Notes under the pieces: generated by a model
The model's database searches: none
What the model saw: the letters and a program-made list of their open reading frames with translations, nothing else
Told to the model about the DNA's origin: nothing
Origin: an uncultured Clostridium sp.
GTDB taxonomy: Bacteria; Bacillota; Clostridia; TANB77; CAG-508
DNA: 13,715 bases
NCBI GenBank assembly: GCA_900557045.1
Contig: USQY01000047.1
Coordinates: 1-13,715, forward strand
Direction: 5' to 3'
Part shown: one piece after another, positions 13,593-13,715 of the stretch
Numbering within the stretch: position 1 is the first letter of the stretch
How the letters are laid out: the number at the start of each line of letters is the position of its first letter
Program-made: the position numbers and the translations under genes

Positions 13593-13715
13593 TTTACTTG
13601 AATGATTTTTAATCTATCTGTTAGTTCGAACAGATACGTCATTGGTGCGAGTGACGGAGTGAAAAAAATAAGTACACTTTCTGCCTCGTTTGATACGGCT
13701 TGTTAAATTTATAAA

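Noticed and set aside
13604..13620. TTTTTAATCTATC, shared with the start of degenerate repeat 2
   Set aside because: Only the 8-base AATCTATC belongs to the CRISPR repeat and no stem-loop follows; taken as chance.

Overview
The window is A/T-rich, with strong GGAGG-type ribosome binding sites, TTGACA/TATAAT promoters, a tRNA-Gly with an encoded CCA end, and TnpV and IS1182-type transposon genes. Together these point to a low-GC Bacillota chromosome, most likely a gut-type member of Clostridia. The exact genus cannot be read from the sequence.

Positions 1-9937 hold a complete type I-B (Tneap/Cst-like) CRISPR-Cas locus. The leader-distal part of an array fills 1-1634 (25 identical 30-bp repeats in view, running off the left edge). 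The leader (1635-1819) follows, then an operon on the minus strand in the order cas6-cas8b-cas7-cas5-cas3-cas4-cas1-cas2. Genes are packed with overlaps or gaps below 20 bp and read from one strong promoter at 10012-10040. A second start inside cas8b (8084) probably yields the Cascade small subunit Cas11b.

The most interesting part is the cas upstream region (9950-10425). Divergent from the operon, and behind its own near-consensus promoter, lies a miniature repeat-spacer-repeat unit (10148-10226). It is built from two degenerate copies of the array repeat around a short 19-nt pseudo-spacer. The first 13 nt of the pseudo-spacer match a site next to the -35 box of the cas promoter, just downstream of a CCT trinucleotide (a type I-B PAM). 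Only positions 6 and 12 mismatch, which are the bases a type I guide does not read. This fits a CreR-type guide RNA by which Cascade represses its own cas genes. A 24-bp palindrome at the cas transcription start suggests a second, protein-based level of control.

Positions 10430-11820 are a decayed intergenic zone: a 34-bp palindrome, the C-terminal stub of a MATE efflux pump, an A/T-rich spacer, tRNA-Gly with its promoter and terminator, and a frameshifted IS1182-type transposase remnant. Positions 11820-13715 carry a membrane acyltransferase, a TnpV-family transposon protein with an unusual N-terminus, and a small unknown gene. The right part is therefore an accessory region beside the CRISPR locus.
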